In this document: piece by piece, positions 50,468 to 60,512 of the stretch
Layout of the letters: each line of letters opens with the position of its first letter
Position numbering within the stretch: the stretch's first letter is position 1
Source of the DNA: Sphingomonas hengshuiensis
GTDB taxonomy: Bacteria; Pseudomonadota; Alphaproteobacteria; Sphingomonadales; Sphingomonadaceae
Reading direction: 5' to 3'
NCBI RefSeq assembly: GCF_000935025.1
Contig: NZ_CP010836.1
Location: 3,658,001 to 3,722,000 of the forward strand
Length of the DNA stretch: 64,000 nucleotides
The notes under the pieces: model-generated
Told to the model about the DNA's origin: nothing
Seen by the model: the letters and a program-made list of their open reading frames with translations, nothing else
The model's database searches: none
Translations under genes and position numbers: made by a program

Positions 50468-52345
50468 TTGCAGCTAAAGCCGATCGGCGGTTTCCGCCTC
50501 GACAAGGAACTCGACCGGCATTGGCTGGCCTGGATGCTCGTGGCCTGGGCGTGCGTCGTCGCGTGGTTCCTGGTCCAGCGGCAGGGCAACATCCATTGGC
50601 TGGTGCTCAGCGACACCGACGACAATATGCGGCTGATGCAGGTCCGTGCGCTGCTCGCCGGACAGGGCTGGTATGATCTGCGCCAATATCGGCTCGATCC
50701 CGCGCTGGGCGGGTTCGACATCCACTGGTCGCGCTTTGTCGACTTGCCGATCGCCGGGCTGATCCTGCTGCTCAAGCCGTTTATCGGGACCGCGGCGGCG
50801 GAGAAATGGGCATGCGGGATCGCGCCGCTGCTGCCGCTCGCGATCACGATGAGCGGGCTGTCGCTCACCGTAAGGCGGCTGGTCGCGCCGTTCAGCTGGC
50901 CGCTGGCGATCATCGTGCTGCTCGGCTGCGCCTCGACGCTGATGATGTACGCGCCGATGCGGATCGACCATCATGGCTGGCAGCTCGCCTGCCTCGCGAT
51001 GACCGTCGCGGGGATGGCCGATCCGGCGCGGGCGCGCGGCGGCGCGGTGGTGGGCATCGCCAGCGCGCTGTCGCTGACGATCGGGCTGGAGATGCTGCCC
51101 TATTGCGCGATGGCGGGAGCGATCCTCGCACTGCGCTGGGTATGGGATGCGGGCGATGCCGCGCGGCTGCGCGCCTATGGGCTGACGCTCGCGGGCGGAT
51201 CGGCGCTGGGCTTCGCGATCTTCGCGTCGAACGCGAACCAGGTGCTGCGCTGCGACGCGCTGACGCCGGTGTGGCTGAGCGTGATGGTGGTGGCGGGGGC
51301 GCTGCTGTTCGCGCTGTCGCTGGCGCCGCTGCGTTCGCGCTGGGTGCGGCTGGCGCTGGCGGGAGCGGCGGGCGCTGTGATCGTCGCGGGGTTCGTGCTG
51401 CTCTTCCCGCAATGCCTGGGGCGCCCCGAACAAGTCTCCGACGAGCTCGCGCAGACCTGGCTGAACAATGTCCGCGAGGCGCGTCCGATATATCGCCAAC
51501 CACTCAAAACCGCTTTTCCAATCGCGGTGCTGCCGGTCATCGGCATCCTTGGCGCTTTGGTGGCGACGTGGCGCGCGCGGGGCAGCGCGAGTGCCGTTGT
51601 GTGGGCAACGATCGCCTTGTTCACCGCCTTCGCCGCCGCGATGCTGCTCTGGCAGATCCGGGCCGGACCCGCCGCGCAGATGCTGAGCGTACCGGGCGCC
51701 GTCGCGCTGGTATGGGTCGTCGTGCCATGGTTCCTCGGGCGCAAATGGATGCTGGTCCGCGTGCTGGGCTCGGCGGCGGCGTTCCTGCTCGTCTCGGGGC
51801 TCTTCGCCGGGCTCGCCCTCCCCTATCTGCCCGTCGCAAAGGGCGGCAAGGGCGGCGGCACCCCCGACAAGGTGGCAAAGGCCAATTCGGCCTGCGCGCG
51901 CATGTCGTCGCTCCGCCCGCTCAACGCCTTCGCGCCCGCGACGATGTTCACCCATGTCGACCTGGGCCCGCGCCTGATCGTGCTGACGCATCACAATGGC
52001 GTCGCGGGCCCCTATCACCGCAACGGCGCGGCGATCCTCGACGTCCACCATGCCTTTACCGGCCCGGCCAGCGGCTTCCGCGCGATCGCGGCGCGGCACA
52101 AGGCGACCTATCTGCTGACCTGCCCCGACATGTCGGAAACCACCGTGTACCGCGCCCGCGCGCCGCAGGGGTTCTTCGGCCAGCTCTATCGCGGACAGGT
52201 GCCGCGCTGGCTGGAGCCGATGCCGCTCCCCGCCAATTCGCCGCTCAGGCTGTGGCGCATCCGCTACGACCTGCCAAATGATCCGCGGAGCGACCGCGCG
52301 CCGGTCAGCCCGAAACCGCCCGCCCCGCGACCAGCGCGGCCCTGA
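50468..52345 (+). CDS. multispan membrane protein, GT-C glycosyltransferase-like
   Basis: A 625-residue protein with about ten to twelve membrane segments and a soluble C-terminal domain (from about 480). After the first segment comes a conserved-looking acidic loop, LSDTDDNMRLMQVRALLAGQGW, in the place where GT-C enzymes and STT3-type oligosaccharyltransferases keep their catalytic aspartates. I infer that it transfers a sugar from a polyprenyl carrier, in keeping with the adjacent GtrA and GT2 genes, but I cannot name its family. The TTG start is supported by GAGGAAAG. Its last 41 bases overlap the convergent marC gene. Confidence 0.78.
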   Translation: MQLKPIGGFRLDKELDRHWLAWMLVAWACVVAWFLVQRQGNIHWLVLSDTDDNMRLMQVRALLAGQGWYDLRQYRLDPALGGFDIHWSRFVDLPIAGLILLLKPFIGTAAAEKWACGIAPLLPLAITMSGLSLTVRRLVAPFSWPLAIIVLLGCASTLMMYAPMRIDHHGWQLACLAMTVAGMADPARARGGAVVGIASALSLTIGLEMLPYCAMAGAILALRWVWDAGDAARLRAYGLTLAGGSALGFAIFASNANQVLRCDALTPVWLSVMVVAGALLFALSLAPLRSRWVRLALAGAAGAVIVAGFVLLFPQCLGRPEQVSDELAQTWLNNVREARPIYRQPLKTAFPIAVLPVIGILGALVATWRARGSASAVVWATIALFTAFAAAMLLWQIRAGPAAQMLSVPGAVALVWVVVPWFLGRKWMLVRVLGSAAAFLLVSGLFAGLALPYLPVAKGGKGGGTPDKVAKANSACARMSSLRPLNAFAPATMFTHVDLGPRLIVLTHHNGVAGPYHRNGAAILDVHHAFTGPASGFRAIAARHKATYLLTCPDMSETTVYRARAPQGFFGQLYRGQVPRWLEPMPLPANSPLRLWRIRYDLPNDPRSDRAPVSPKPPAPRPARP

Positions 52346-52943
52346 TCCCGTCGATCACGAACTGCACGGCCAGCGCGCCCAGCAGCACGCCGAGCAGCCG
52401 CGAAACGACCGCCTCGATCTTCGCGCCGACGACGCGCATGATCGGCCCGGCGGCAAGCAGCGCGACGAGCGTCAGCAACAGGATCGCCGCCATCGCCGCG
52501 AGCACCACCGAGGCCCGCTCGATCCCGTTGTTCTGCGACATCAGCAGCATCGCGGACGCGATCGATCCCGGCCCGGCGATCATCGGCATCGCCATCGGGA
52601 AGATGGAAATATCGGCAGGCTCCGCCGCCCGGACCTTCTCGGCGCGTTCCTCGCGCCGCTCGGTGCGCTTCTCGAACACCATTTCCAGCGCGATCAGGAA
52701 CAGCATGATCCCGCCCGCGATCTTGAAGGCGTTCAGGCTGATCCCCAGCGCACGCAGCAGCGCCTCGCCGAACAGTGCGAAGCCGAACAGGATGATCGCC
52801 GCGACGACCACCGCGCGCACCGCCATCGCCCGGCGATGCACCGCGCTCGTCCCCGTGGTGAGCCCCGCAAAGATCGGCGCGCAGCCGGGCGGATCGATCA
52901 CCACGAAGAAGGTGACGAACGCCGATATGAACAGCTCGATCAT
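52305..52943 (-). CDS. MarC-family integral membrane protein
   Basis: A 212-residue protein with six membrane segments. The N-terminal FVVIDPPGCAPIFAGLT and central FPMAMPMIAGPGSIASAMLL repeats are the MarC (UPF0056) signatures. Members were once linked to antibiotic resistance, but their transport role is unsettled. It lies 25 bases downstream of folD on the same strand and overlaps the convergent GT-C-like gene tail-to-tail by 41 bases. Confidence 0.9.
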   Translation of the reverse strand: MIELFISAFVTFFVVIDPPGCAPIFAGLTTGTSAVHRRAMAVRAVVVAAIILFGFALFGEALLRALGISLNAFKIAGGIMLFLIALEMVFEKRTERREERAEKVRAAEPADISIFPMAMPMIAGPGSIASAMLLMSQNNGIERASVVLAAMAAILLLTLVALLAAGPIMRVVGAKIEAVVSRLLGVLLGALAVQFVIDGIRAALVAGRAVSG

Positions 52944-52968
52944 GCCCGCGCCCCTCCCCTAATTGTCC

Positions 52969-53841
52969 TCAGATGTCCGCCGCCAGCGGCACGCCGGCAT
53001 TGCGATGCGCGGCGACCAGCGTGTTGCGCAGCAGCACCGCGATCGTCATCGGCCCGACTCCGCCCGGCACCGGCGTGATCGACCCCGCGACGCTCGCCGC
53101 GCTGTCGAAATCGACATCGCCGACCAGCCCGGCATCGGTGCGGTTGATCCCCACGTCGATCACCGTCGCACCCGGCTTCAGCCAGTCGCCCTGCACGAAA
53201 TGCGGACGCCCGACCGCCGCGACGACGATATCGGCATGCGCCAGATAATGCGGCAAATTGCGCGTGCGCGAATGGACGAGCGTAACGGTGCAGCTCTTCG
53301 CCGTCAGCAGCGCCGCCATCGGCTTGCCGACGATGTTCGACCGCCCGATCACCACCGCGTCGAGCCCCGACAAATCGCCCAGCCGGTCCTCCAGCAGCAT
53401 CAGGCAGCCCAGCGGCGTACAGGGCACGAAGCCCTCCAGCCCCGTCACCAGCCGCCCGGCATTGACCGGGTGAAAGCCGTCGACATCCTTGTCTGGGCTG
53501 ATCCGGGTCAGCACCGCCTGTTCGTCGATATGGCGGGGCAGCGGCAACTGGACGAGGATGCCGTCGACCGCGGGATCAGCATTCAGCCGGTCGACCAGCG
53601 CGACCAGATCGTCCTGGGGCGTGTCGGCGGGAAGCTTATGCTCGAAGCTCTCCATACCCGCCTCGCGCGTCATCCGCCCCTTGCTGCGGACATAGACGGC
53701 GGACGCCGGGTCCTCGCCCACCAGCACCACCGCCAGCCCGGGGGCACGCCCCGCCGCTGCCCGGAAAGCGGGGACCTGTTCCGCGATGCGGGCGCGAAGC
53801 CCGGCTGCGAATGCCTTACCGTCGATCAATTCTGCGCTCAT
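52969..53841 (-). CDS. folD: methylenetetrahydrofolate dehydrogenase/cyclohydrolase FolD
   Basis: A 290-residue FolD with the expected signatures: YVRSKGRM (catalytic Lys), [10 protein letters not shown], the nucleotide-binding [16 protein letters not shown] and the terminal [15 protein letters not shown]. It interconverts methylene-, methenyl- and formyl-tetrahydrofolate using NADP. The ATG overlaps the stop of the DUF167 gene (ATGA), so yggT, DUF167, folD and marC form one operon. Confidence 0.95.
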   Translation of the reverse strand: MSAELIDGKAFAAGLRARIAEQVPAFRAAAGRAPGLAVVLVGEDPASAVYVRSKGRMTREAGMESFEHKLPADTPQDDLVALVDRLNADPAVDGILVQLPLPRHIDEQAVLTRISPDKDVDGFHPVNAGRLVTGLEGFVPCTPLGCLMLLEDRLGDLSGLDAVVIGRSNIVGKPMAALLTAKSCTVTLVHSRTRNLPHYLAHADIVVAAVGRPHFVQGDWLKPGATVIDVGINRTDAGLVGDVDFDSAASVAGSITPVPGGVGPMTIAVLLRNTLVAAHRNAGVPLAADI

Positions 53842-54140
53842 GGGGTCGCCCCATAGAGGCTGGCGGCGATTCCCGCCAGCATTGCCGTATCGCCTGCGAT
53901 ACGAAGCCGCTTGAGCCGGGCGGTCTCGCCCGCGATCAGCGTCACGTCGCGCTTCGCCACGCGGAATGTCTTGGCCACCAGCGGCACCAGCGCGGCATTG
54001 GCCGCACCCTCCACCGGCGGGGCGGCGAGCCGGGCGGCGAAATGGTCCGCGGTGCCCGCCGCCAGCACGTCCTTCGACGCGCGCGGCGTCACCCGCACCG
54101 CAATCTCGATCCCGCCCGCCGCTTCGCGCCACGCGGGCAT
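53838..54140 (-). CDS. DUF167 (YggU-like) protein
   Basis: A 100-residue DUF167 protein with the family core [29 protein letters not shown] and [13 protein letters not shown]. Its function is unknown, but it commonly travels with yggT, as here: the yggT stop is five bases upstream. The stop overlaps the folD start. ATG chosen at MPAWREA; the upstream reading is not conserved. Confidence 0.9.
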   Translation of the reverse strand: MPAWREAAGGIEIAVRVTPRASKDVLAAGTADHFAARLAAPPVEGAANAALVPLVAKTFRVAKRDVTLIAGETARLKRLRIAGDTAMLAGIAASLYGATP

Positions 54141-54145
54141 CGCGA

Positions 54146-54457
54146 TCAATAACCCGCGCTGACGATCTGTATGATCAGCGTCGGAATGACGATGTTGTTG
54201 AGGATATACAGGATCAGCAGCACGATCAGCGGCGAGATGTCGAGCGCGCCGAAATCGGGGAGGATGCGGCGGATCGGGCGATAGACCGGCTCGGTCACGA
54301 CGCGCAGCCCGTTCCACACGCCACGCACGAAATCATTGTACAAATTGATCACGTTGAACGCGAGCAGCCACGACATGATCGCCTGGATCACGATGACGAA
54401 GGTAAAGATCGTGAGCAGGAAGCTGACGATCTGGAGCAGCATGATCAGGATGGCCAA
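54146..54457 (-). CDS. YggT-family membrane protein
   Basis: A 103-residue protein with two hydrophobic hairpin halves ([20 protein letters not shown] and [20 protein letters not shown]) separated by [20 protein letters not shown], which is the YggT signature. The TTG at 54457 has a GGAGA site at good spacing; an ATG at 54442 lacks one. YggT proteins are involved in envelope or division functions and, in some species, osmotic tolerance. First gene of the yggT-DUF167-folD-marC operon. Confidence 0.88.
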   Translation of the reverse strand: MAILIMLLQIVSFLLTIFTFVIVIQAIMSWLLAFNVINLYNDFVRGVWNGLRVVTEPVYRPIRRILPDFGALDISPLIVLLILYILNNIVIPTLIIQIVSAGY

Positions 54458-54543
54458 GGGTCTCTCCGAAAAAATCCGGTGCGCCGGCGAACGGCGCATC
54501 CGATGCTAGATAAGCCCGCCGGGCGAAAAGCCCAAGCGGCGCC

Positions 54544-55443
54544 TCAGGCGTGGACCAGCGTGCCCGCGCCGCGCCGGGTGAAGATTTCCAGCAGCATCGC
54601 GTGCGGGATGCGCCCGTCGAGGATCACCGCGGCGTCGACTCCGGCCTCGACTGCGGCGACGCAGGTCTCGACCTTGGGGATCATGCCCCCCGAAATCGTC
54701 CCGTCGTCGCGCAGCGCCGCGATTCCTGCGGGATCGAGATCGGTCATCAGTTCGCCCGACTTGTCGAGCACCCCCGCCACGTCGGTCAGCAGGAAGAAGC
54801 GCGAGGCACCGCATGCCGCGGCGATCGCGCCCGCCATGGTATCGGCATTGATGTTATAGGTATGCCCATCGGCGCCCAGCGCGATCGGCGCAACCACGGG
54901 GATGAAGCCCTGTGCCGCCAGCGAATTGAGCAGCGCGGGATCGACCGCCACCGGCTCGCCGACAAAGCCCAGGTCCACGTGCCGCTCGATCCCCTGGAGC
55001 TTGTCCGGGTCGCGTCCCTCGATCTTGCGCGCGGTGACGAGGTTGGCGTCCTTGCCCGAAATCCCCACGGCGCGCCCGCCCGCCTGGCCGATCCAGCCGA
55101 CGATTTCCTTGTTGATCGAACCCGCCAGCACCATTTCGGCGATCCGCGCAGTCTCCGCATCGGTGACGCGCAGGCCCCCGACGAACTGCGATTCGACGCC
55201 CAGCCGCTTGAGCATCGCGCCGATCTGCGGCCCGCCGCCATGGACGACGATCGGGTTGATCCCGATCGCCTTGAGCAGCACCACGTCCTCGGCGAAATCG
55301 CGTTGCAGCTCGGGATCGCCCATCGCGTGCCCGCCATATTTGACGACGAAGGTCGCCCCCGCATAGCGCTGGAGATAGGGCAGCGCCTCGATGAGCGTTT
55401 CGGCCTTGGCGAGCATCGCCGGCGCGGGGGCATTGTCGGTCAT
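54544..55443 (-). CDS. argB: acetylglutamate kinase
   Basis: A 299-residue amino-acid kinase. [31 protein letters not shown], the substrate loop [18 protein letters not shown] and the [10 protein letters not shown] segment are the ArgB signatures. It phosphorylates N-acetyl-L-glutamate in arginine synthesis. This is the same compound DgcA would release from D-Glu, so the two pathways can meet (inference). Start at the ATG giving MTDNAPAP; an ATG nine bases upstream is possible. Confidence 0.95.
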   Translation of the reverse strand: MTDNAPAPAMLAKAETLIEALPYLQRYAGATFVVKYGGHAMGDPELQRDFAEDVVLLKAIGINPIVVHGGGPQIGAMLKRLGVESQFVGGLRVTDAETARIAEMVLAGSINKEIVGWIGQAGGRAVGISGKDANLVTARKIEGRDPDKLQGIERHVDLGFVGEPVAVDPALLNSLAAQGFIPVVAPIALGADGHTYNINADTMAGAIAAACGASRFFLLTDVAGVLDKSGELMTDLDPAGIAALRDDGTISGGMIPKVETCVAAVEAGVDAAVILDGRIPHAMLLEIFTRRGAGTLVHA

Positions 55444-55483
55444 GCGCGGCATCTAGGCGCGGCGCACGCTTATCGCAATGTTG

Positions 55484-56164
55484 CTAGAGCGAACGCCGCC
55501 CGTCCAGCGCGCGACCGATCGCGACGAAGACATAGATCAGCGGCGGCACCAGCACGATCGACAGCACGACCTTCGCCAGCATCTGCCCGACCAGCAGCGG
55601 GCCGATCGGGAAATCGCCGGAGAAGGCGATCGTGACGAAAATCAGCGTATCGACGATCTGGCTGAGCACCCCGGCGATCACCGCGCGCAGCCACAACAGC
55701 TTGCCCTGGCCGGACTTCAGCGCGCTGAAGATCGTGACGTTGAGCGTCTGCGACACGCCATAGGCGATGATCCCCGCCGCCCAGATGCGCCCGGTCGTCC
55801 CCAGGATCAACTGGATCGAATCGCGATATTCGGGCTGCATCTTGGGCGAGGGCGGCAGGACCCAGACCAGCCACGACAGCGCCATCGCCATCAGCAACGG
55901 CACGAAACCAAAGCGCACCAGCGTGTTCGCGGTGGCCTGGCCGTGGAGTTCGGCGACGGCGCTGGATACCGCGACGAGCATGAGAAACGCGAATATCCCC
56001 GCCTCGACCGCAAGCGGCCCGACACCTACCCAATTGCCGATCTCCGACACCGGACCCAGCGAAACCTGCTTGTTGCCGAGCACGCCGGCGATGCAGACCA
56101 TACCCCCGTAAAAGACCGACAGGGCGAAAAGCGAACGCGAGATCGCGGAGCGGTGAATGTCCAT
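55484..56164 (-). CDS. queuosine precursor transporter (YhhQ/VUT family)
   Basis: A 226-residue membrane protein with six or so segments. The family segments ALKSGQGKLLWLRAVIAGVLSQIVDTLIFVTIAF and KQVSLGPVSE are those of the VUT/YhhQ proteins that import preQ0/preQ1 for queuosine. gluQ, which modifies queuosine in tRNA-Asp, is also in this window (62793-63779). It is 40 bases upstream of argB, so co-transcription is possible. Confidence 0.88.
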   Translation of the reverse strand: MDIHRSAISRSLFALSVFYGGMVCIAGVLGNKQVSLGPVSEIGNWVGVGPLAVEAGIFAFLMLVAVSSAVAELHGQATANTLVRFGFVPLLMAMALSWLVWVLPPSPKMQPEYRDSIQLILGTTGRIWAAGIIAYGVSQTLNVTIFSALKSGQGKLLWLRAVIAGVLSQIVDTLIFVTIAFSGDFPIGPLLVGQMLAKVVLSIVLVPPLIYVFVAIGRALDGRRSL

Positions 56165-56262
56165 CGAGCGATGCTAACGACATCGCAGGGGTTTTCGCTA
56201 GCCCCTTCGGGCGGCGCGTGTATGCTTCACGCTTTGCGTTGCGCGTTTGCGGGGGCGAGCTG

Positions 56263-57579
56263 TTGAGTCATTTTCCGATCGGCATCTTTGGCGTGCTGGC
56301 GATTCTCGCCATCGCCTTCGTGCTTTCGTCGAACAAGCGCGCCATCCGGTTGCGGGTCGTCGGCGCCGCCTTTGCGCTGCAGGCCGGGATTGCGGTCCTC
56401 GTGCTGCGGACCGGCTGGGGACAGGCGGCGCTGCACACCATGTCGAACGGCGTGTCGGCGCTTTTGGGCTATGCCGCGGCGGGCACCAGCTTCCTGTTCG
56501 GGCCGCTCGCCCGTCCCGAACTGGGCGGGCAGAGCTTCGCCATCTCGGCGCTGCCGGTGATCATCTTCTTCGCTGCGCTCGTGTCGATCCTCTATCATCT
56601 GGGGGTCATGCAGTTCGTGATCCGCTGGATCGGCGGCGCGATCGAGAAGGTTGTCGGCACGACCAAGGTCGAATCGCTGTGCGCGGCGGCGAACATCTTC
56701 GTCGGGCAGAGCGAATCGCCGCTCGTCATCCGCCCCTATCTGGCGCGGCTCACCCCGCCGCAACTCTTCGCGGTGATGAGCGTCGGCATGGCCGGCGTCG
56801 CGGGGACGATCCTTGCGGCCTATGCCAGCCTGCTCGGCCCGGCATCGCTGCCCTATCTGCTCGCCGCGTCGTTCATGGCGGCGCCGGGGGGCTTGCTGAT
56901 GGCCAAGATCATCATGCCCGACGACCTGGTCCCGACCGACGGCGCGCTGCCGCTGGGCGACGATCCCGAGGAGGAGCTGATCCGCGTCGCCGAGCATGAT
57001 CTGGAGGAGGAACGCGCCGCGAACCTGATCATGGCCGCCGCGATGGGCGCCTCCACCGGCGTCAAGATCGCCGTCGCCGTCGGCGCGATGGTATTGGCGT
57101 TCGTGGCGCTCGTCGCGCTCGCCAACGGGCTGCTGGGCGGCGTCGGTAACTGGCTCGTGGCGCTGTCGGCCAATTTCGGGCCGGGCGTGCATGGCTGGGC
57201 GCAGGCCTATCTGACCGACCTCAGCTTCCAGAAGATCATCGGCACCATTTTCGCGCCGATCATGTATCTGCTCGGCATCTCGTGGCACGAGGCGGCGGCG
57301 GCGGGCGGGCTGTTCGGGACCAAGCTGGTGCTCAACGAGTTCGTCGCGTTCATCGACCTGGGCACCATGACCGACCTGGCGCCGCGAACCCGTGCCATCG
57401 TCACCTTCTCGCTGTGCGGCTTCGCCAATTTCAGCTCGATTGCGATCCAGATGGCCGCGACCGGCAGCCTGGCGCCCAACCAGCGGGCGATGATCGCCAA
57501 GCTGGGCGTCCGCGCCCTGATCGCGGGCAGCCTGGCCAACCTGATGAGCGCGGCGCTGGCGGGGCTGCTGCTTCCCTAA
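56263..57579 (+). CDS. concentrative nucleoside transporter (NupC/CNT family)
   Basis: A 438-residue CNT transporter. IFVGQSESPLVIRPYL carries the G-Q-S-E-x-P substrate signature, and GTKLVLNEFVAFIDLG with LCGFANFSSIAIQ is the matching second half. It imports nucleosides with protons or sodium. I use the TTG at 56263, preceded by GGGGGCGAG; the reading further upstream is arginine-rich and lacks family similarity. Its promoter region is shared with the divergent VUT gene (98-base gap). Confidence 0.9.
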   Translation: MSHFPIGIFGVLAILAIAFVLSSNKRAIRLRVVGAAFALQAGIAVLVLRTGWGQAALHTMSNGVSALLGYAAAGTSFLFGPLARPELGGQSFAISALPVIIFFAALVSILYHLGVMQFVIRWIGGAIEKVVGTTKVESLCAAANIFVGQSESPLVIRPYLARLTPPQLFAVMSVGMAGVAGTILAAYASLLGPASLPYLLAASFMAAPGGLLMAKIIMPDDLVPTDGALPLGDDPEEELIRVAEHDLEEERAANLIMAAAMGASTGVKIAVAVGAMVLAFVALVALANGLLGGVGNWLVALSANFGPGVHGWAQAYLTDLSFQKIIGTIFAPIMYLLGISWHEAAAAGGLFGTKLVLNEFVAFIDLGTMTDLAPRTRAIVTFSLCGFANFSSIAIQMAATGSLAPNQRAMIAKLGVRALIAGSLANLMSAALAGLLLP

Positions 57580-57787
57580 CCCGGCGTTAGCGCAATCTGC
57601 CTACCCTTAATTTACCGGGCGCCGCTACTCGCTCGGGTTCGGAGCACGATGACGTGCCGGTCGGCGCCACGGCGGCGGCCATCAGATGGGGAGCGGGTCG
57701 CGCTTGCCGTCTGCGGGAGGGATCTGCGCAATCCGCACGCCTTTCCGCACTGCATGCCTCCTCGCGTTCGTAGGCGGGAGCGTAACC

Positions 57788-58609
57788 ATGACGCGTACTG
57801 TAGTCCCCTTGAACCCGGAGCCGAGCGCGACGGACGTCGAGCCCGAAGACCCGATCGCGTGGCTCCGCGAATGCCTGATCGCGGCGTTCCCGATCCCGGG
57901 GGCGAGCACCCCGCTGTCGGCGACGCTCCAGACGGCCTGTGCGCGGCTGGCGCAGGTGCAGGCGCCGCGGGCGGTGCCGCAGAAACTGGTGCCCGTGCCG
58001 GCGCGGGCGCCGCAAACCGCCAGCGAGCGCCGCGCGGACCAAAGATCGAAGCTGACCGTCTTCCGGTCCGCCATCCTCCATTGGGACGGAATCCAGGGGC
58101 TGTGCCTGATCCGCAACCTGTCACCCGGCGGGATGATGGCGAAGGTCGGGACCGCGATTCCCGTCGAGACCCGCGTCGTCGTCGAGATGCGATCGGGCCA
58201 TATGCTCGCCGGGCGGGTCGCCTGGACGCACGAGGGGCGGATCGGCGTGCAGTTCGATGCGCGGATCGACGTTGGCGAAGTGCTCAACGGCCCGCACAAG
58301 GTCGCCAGCCACTGGGTCCAGCGGATGCCCCGCGTCACCCTGCCCTGCGACGCCAGCCTGGTCGTGGGATCGACGCGCGAGGCGGTGCAGTTGCTCGACG
58401 TGTCGCAGGGCGGGGCCAAGGTCGAGGCGCAGCGGCTACGCCCCGGCGACGACGTGACGATCGGCGTCGGCGGGATGGCGCCGCGGACCGGCGCCGTGGT
58501 CTGGACGCGCAACGGCCGCGCCGGGATCGCCTTTCACGCCGCAATCCCGTTCGACACGCTGGCGCAATGGGCGCTCGAGCGTCAGACTGCGATGTGCGTC
58601 CCGGCGTGA
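57788..58609 (+). CDS. tandem PilZ-domain protein
   Basis: A 273-residue soluble protein with two PilZ domains. The first (about 82-160) has RRADQRSK and NLSPGG; the second (about 178-260) has RMPRVTL and DVSQGG. These are the RxxxR and D/NxSxxG patterns of c-di-GMP binding, though the second copy lacks the full arginine pair. The N-terminal 80 residues are poorly conserved in appearance and proline/alanine-rich. It is probably a cyclic-di-GMP effector. ATG chosen with a GGGAG site; upstream sequence to 57686 is open but not convincing. Confidence 0.83.
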   Translation: MTRTVVPLNPEPSATDVEPEDPIAWLRECLIAAFPIPGASTPLSATLQTACARLAQVQAPRAVPQKLVPVPARAPQTASERRADQRSKLTVFRSAILHWDGIQGLCLIRNLSPGGMMAKVGTAIPVETRVVVEMRSGHMLAGRVAWTHEGRIGVQFDARIDVGEVLNGPHKVASHWVQRMPRVTLPCDASLVVGSTREAVQLLDVSQGGAKVEAQRLRPGDDVTIGVGGMAPRTGAVVWTRNGRAGIAFHAAIPFDTLAQWALERQTAMCVPA

Positions 58610-58616
58610 CTCGCGC

Positions 58617-59486
58617 TCAGCGCGTCGGCACCGGCTCCGGCCCCGAATAATCGTAGAAGCCGCGCTTGGTCTTGCGGCCAAACCAGCCTGCCTCGACATA
58701 TTTGACGAGCAGCGGCGCAGGCCGGAATTTGGGGTCGCCGGTGCCTTCGAACAGGACGCGGGTGATCTCCAGGCAGGTGTCGAGCCCGATAAAGTCGGCC
58801 AGCGTGAACGGGCCCATCGGGTGGTTGAGCCCAAGCTGGCACGCCGCATCGATATCGGAAATCGTCGCCACGCCCTCGCCCAGCGCGAAGCACGCCTCGT
58901 TGAGCATCGGCATCAGCACGCGGTTGACGATGAACCCCGGCGCGTCATTGGCGTGAACGATACGCTTGCCCAGCGACTGGCCGAACGCCTCGACCGCCGC
59001 CACCGTCGCGTCTGAAGTCGCAAGGCCGCGGATCAGCTCGATCAGCCCCATCACGGGCACCGGGTTGAAGAAATGCACCCCCATGAACCGCGCCGGATCG
59101 GGCGATGCCTGCGCCAGCCGGGTGATCGGGATCGACGAGGTATTGCTCGCCAGGATCGCGTCGGCGCCCAGCACCTTGCCCACTGCCTCGAAAATCTGGC
59201 GCTTGACGGCTTCGCGCTCGGTCGCCGCCTCGATCACCAGTTCGCAGGGGGCCATGGCGGAGACGTCCGCCACCGGCTCGATCCGGGCGAGCGCCGCCTC
59301 GGCATCGGCGGCGGTGATCTTTTCCTTCTCGACGGCGCGCGCGAGCTGCTTGGCGATCCCCGCCTTGCCCGCCTCGGCGCGTGCCTGGTCGACGTCCGAG
59401 AGCAGCACGCGATAGCCCGCCTGTGCCGAGACCTGCGCGATCCCCGCGCCCATTTGCCCCGCACCGATCACGCCCACCGTCTGCAT
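58617..59486 (-). CDS. 3-hydroxybutyryl-CoA dehydrogenase
   Basis: A 289-residue 3-hydroxyacyl-CoA dehydrogenase. The Rossmann motif [11 protein letters not shown], catalytic region [26 protein letters not shown] and the C-terminal [18 protein letters not shown] are diagnostic. It oxidises (S)-3-hydroxybutyryl-CoA with NAD(P), in fatty acid breakdown or butyrate/polyhydroxybutyrate metabolism. A good GAAGGAG site precedes the ATG. Its stop lies seven bases from the PilZ gene stop (convergent). Confidence 0.93.
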   Translation of the reverse strand: MQTVGVIGAGQMGAGIAQVSAQAGYRVLLSDVDQARAEAGKAGIAKQLARAVEKEKITAADAEAALARIEPVADVSAMAPCELVIEAATEREAVKRQIFEAVGKVLGADAILASNTSSIPITRLAQASPDPARFMGVHFFNPVPVMGLIELIRGLATSDATVAAVEAFGQSLGKRIVHANDAPGFIVNRVLMPMLNEACFALGEGVATISDIDAACQLGLNHPMGPFTLADFIGLDTCLEITRVLFEGTGDPKFRPAPLLVKYVEAGWFGRKTKRGFYDYSGPEPVPTR

Positions 59487-59533
59487 CGCTCGTCTCCTTC
59501 GTCCCCGCCCGTAACGTCCGAAGCGCGCTGCGG

Positions 59534-60511
59534 CTAGGGTGCGCGGCGCAGCGGCTGGGCCTCGCACAGGATCAGCGCGAACCAGTCCTGCGGATCGGTC
59601 CATTCGGCGATTGGGGTCCAGCCGCCGCCGCGCAGGAGCTGGCGCGCGCCGTTCGGCCCATATTTATGGCTGTTCTCGGTGTGGATCGTCTCCCCCGCCG
59701 CCATCGCGAAGCCGCGGCCATCGACCGCGAAATCGACGTCGCGCTGTGCCTCCAGATGCATCTCGATCCGCGCGGCGCCCGCGTTCCAGAGCGCGTGGTG
59801 GCGAAAGGCGTCGACGGGGATCGTCCCGCGCAACTCGCGGTTGATCCGCTCCAGCAGGTTGAGGTTGAACGCCGCCGTTACGCCATGCGCATCATCATAG
59901 GCGGCGACCAGCGTCTCGACCGGCTTGACTCGGTCCATCCCGATCAGCAGCCGCGCGCCCTTGCCTAGCCATTCGCGCATCGCCCGGAGCAGGTCGACGG
60001 CGTGCCACGCGTTCATGTTGCCGATCGTCGATCCGGGGAAGAAGCCCAGCTTGGGCATGTCGGCGACCTGCGGCGGGAGCGGCACGGGGCGCAGGAAATC
60101 GGCTTCGACCGGATAGACCGGCAGCCCCGGAAACCCCTGCGACAGCTCTCCCGCCGACTGGCGGAGGAAGTCGCCCGAAATGTCTATCGGCACATAGGCG
60201 CCCGCATCGATCGCGCGCAGCACGATCGGCGTCTTGGCCGAGGAGCCCGAGCCGAACTCGACCACCGCCGCCGCCGGCGCCGACAGCCCGGCAAGCTCGG
60301 GCCCGATCTGGCGCAGCAGCGCGGTTTCGGTGCGAGTCGGGTAATATTCGGGCAGGTCGGTGATCGCCTCGAACAGTTCCGACCCCCGGCGATCATAGAA
60401 CCAGCGCGCCGGGATCGCGCGCGGGCGGGCGGCGAGCCCGTCGAGCACGTCGCGGCGGAAATTGGGATCGGCGAGGCTCGCCTGGCCATCCTCGACTTCC
60501 GGCTTGAGCAT
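59534..60511 (-). CDS. egtD: L-histidine N-alpha-methyltransferase EgtD
   Basis: A 325-residue Egt[18 protein letters not shown], the SAM-binding [22 protein letters not shown] and the late TENSHKYGP segment are the family signatures. It trimethylates histidine to hercynine, the first step of ergothioneine synthesis. Its ATG starts one base after the EgtB stop, so the pair is coupled. Confidence 0.94.
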   Translation of the reverse strand: MLKPEVEDGQASLADPNFRRDVLDGLAARPRAIPARWFYDRRGSELFEAITDLPEYYPTRTETALLRQIGPELAGLSAPAAAVVEFGSGSSAKTPIVLRAIDAGAYVPIDISGDFLRQSAGELSQGFPGLPVYPVEADFLRPVPLPPQVADMPKLGFFPGSTIGNMNAWHAVDLLRAMREWLGKGARLLIGMDRVKPVETLVAAYDDAHGVTAAFNLNLLERINRELRGTIPVDAFRHHALWNAGAARIEMHLEAQRDVDFAVDGRGFAMAAGETIHTENSHKYGPNGARQLLRGGGWTPIAEWTDPQDWFALILCEAQPLRRAP

Positions 60512-60512
60512 C

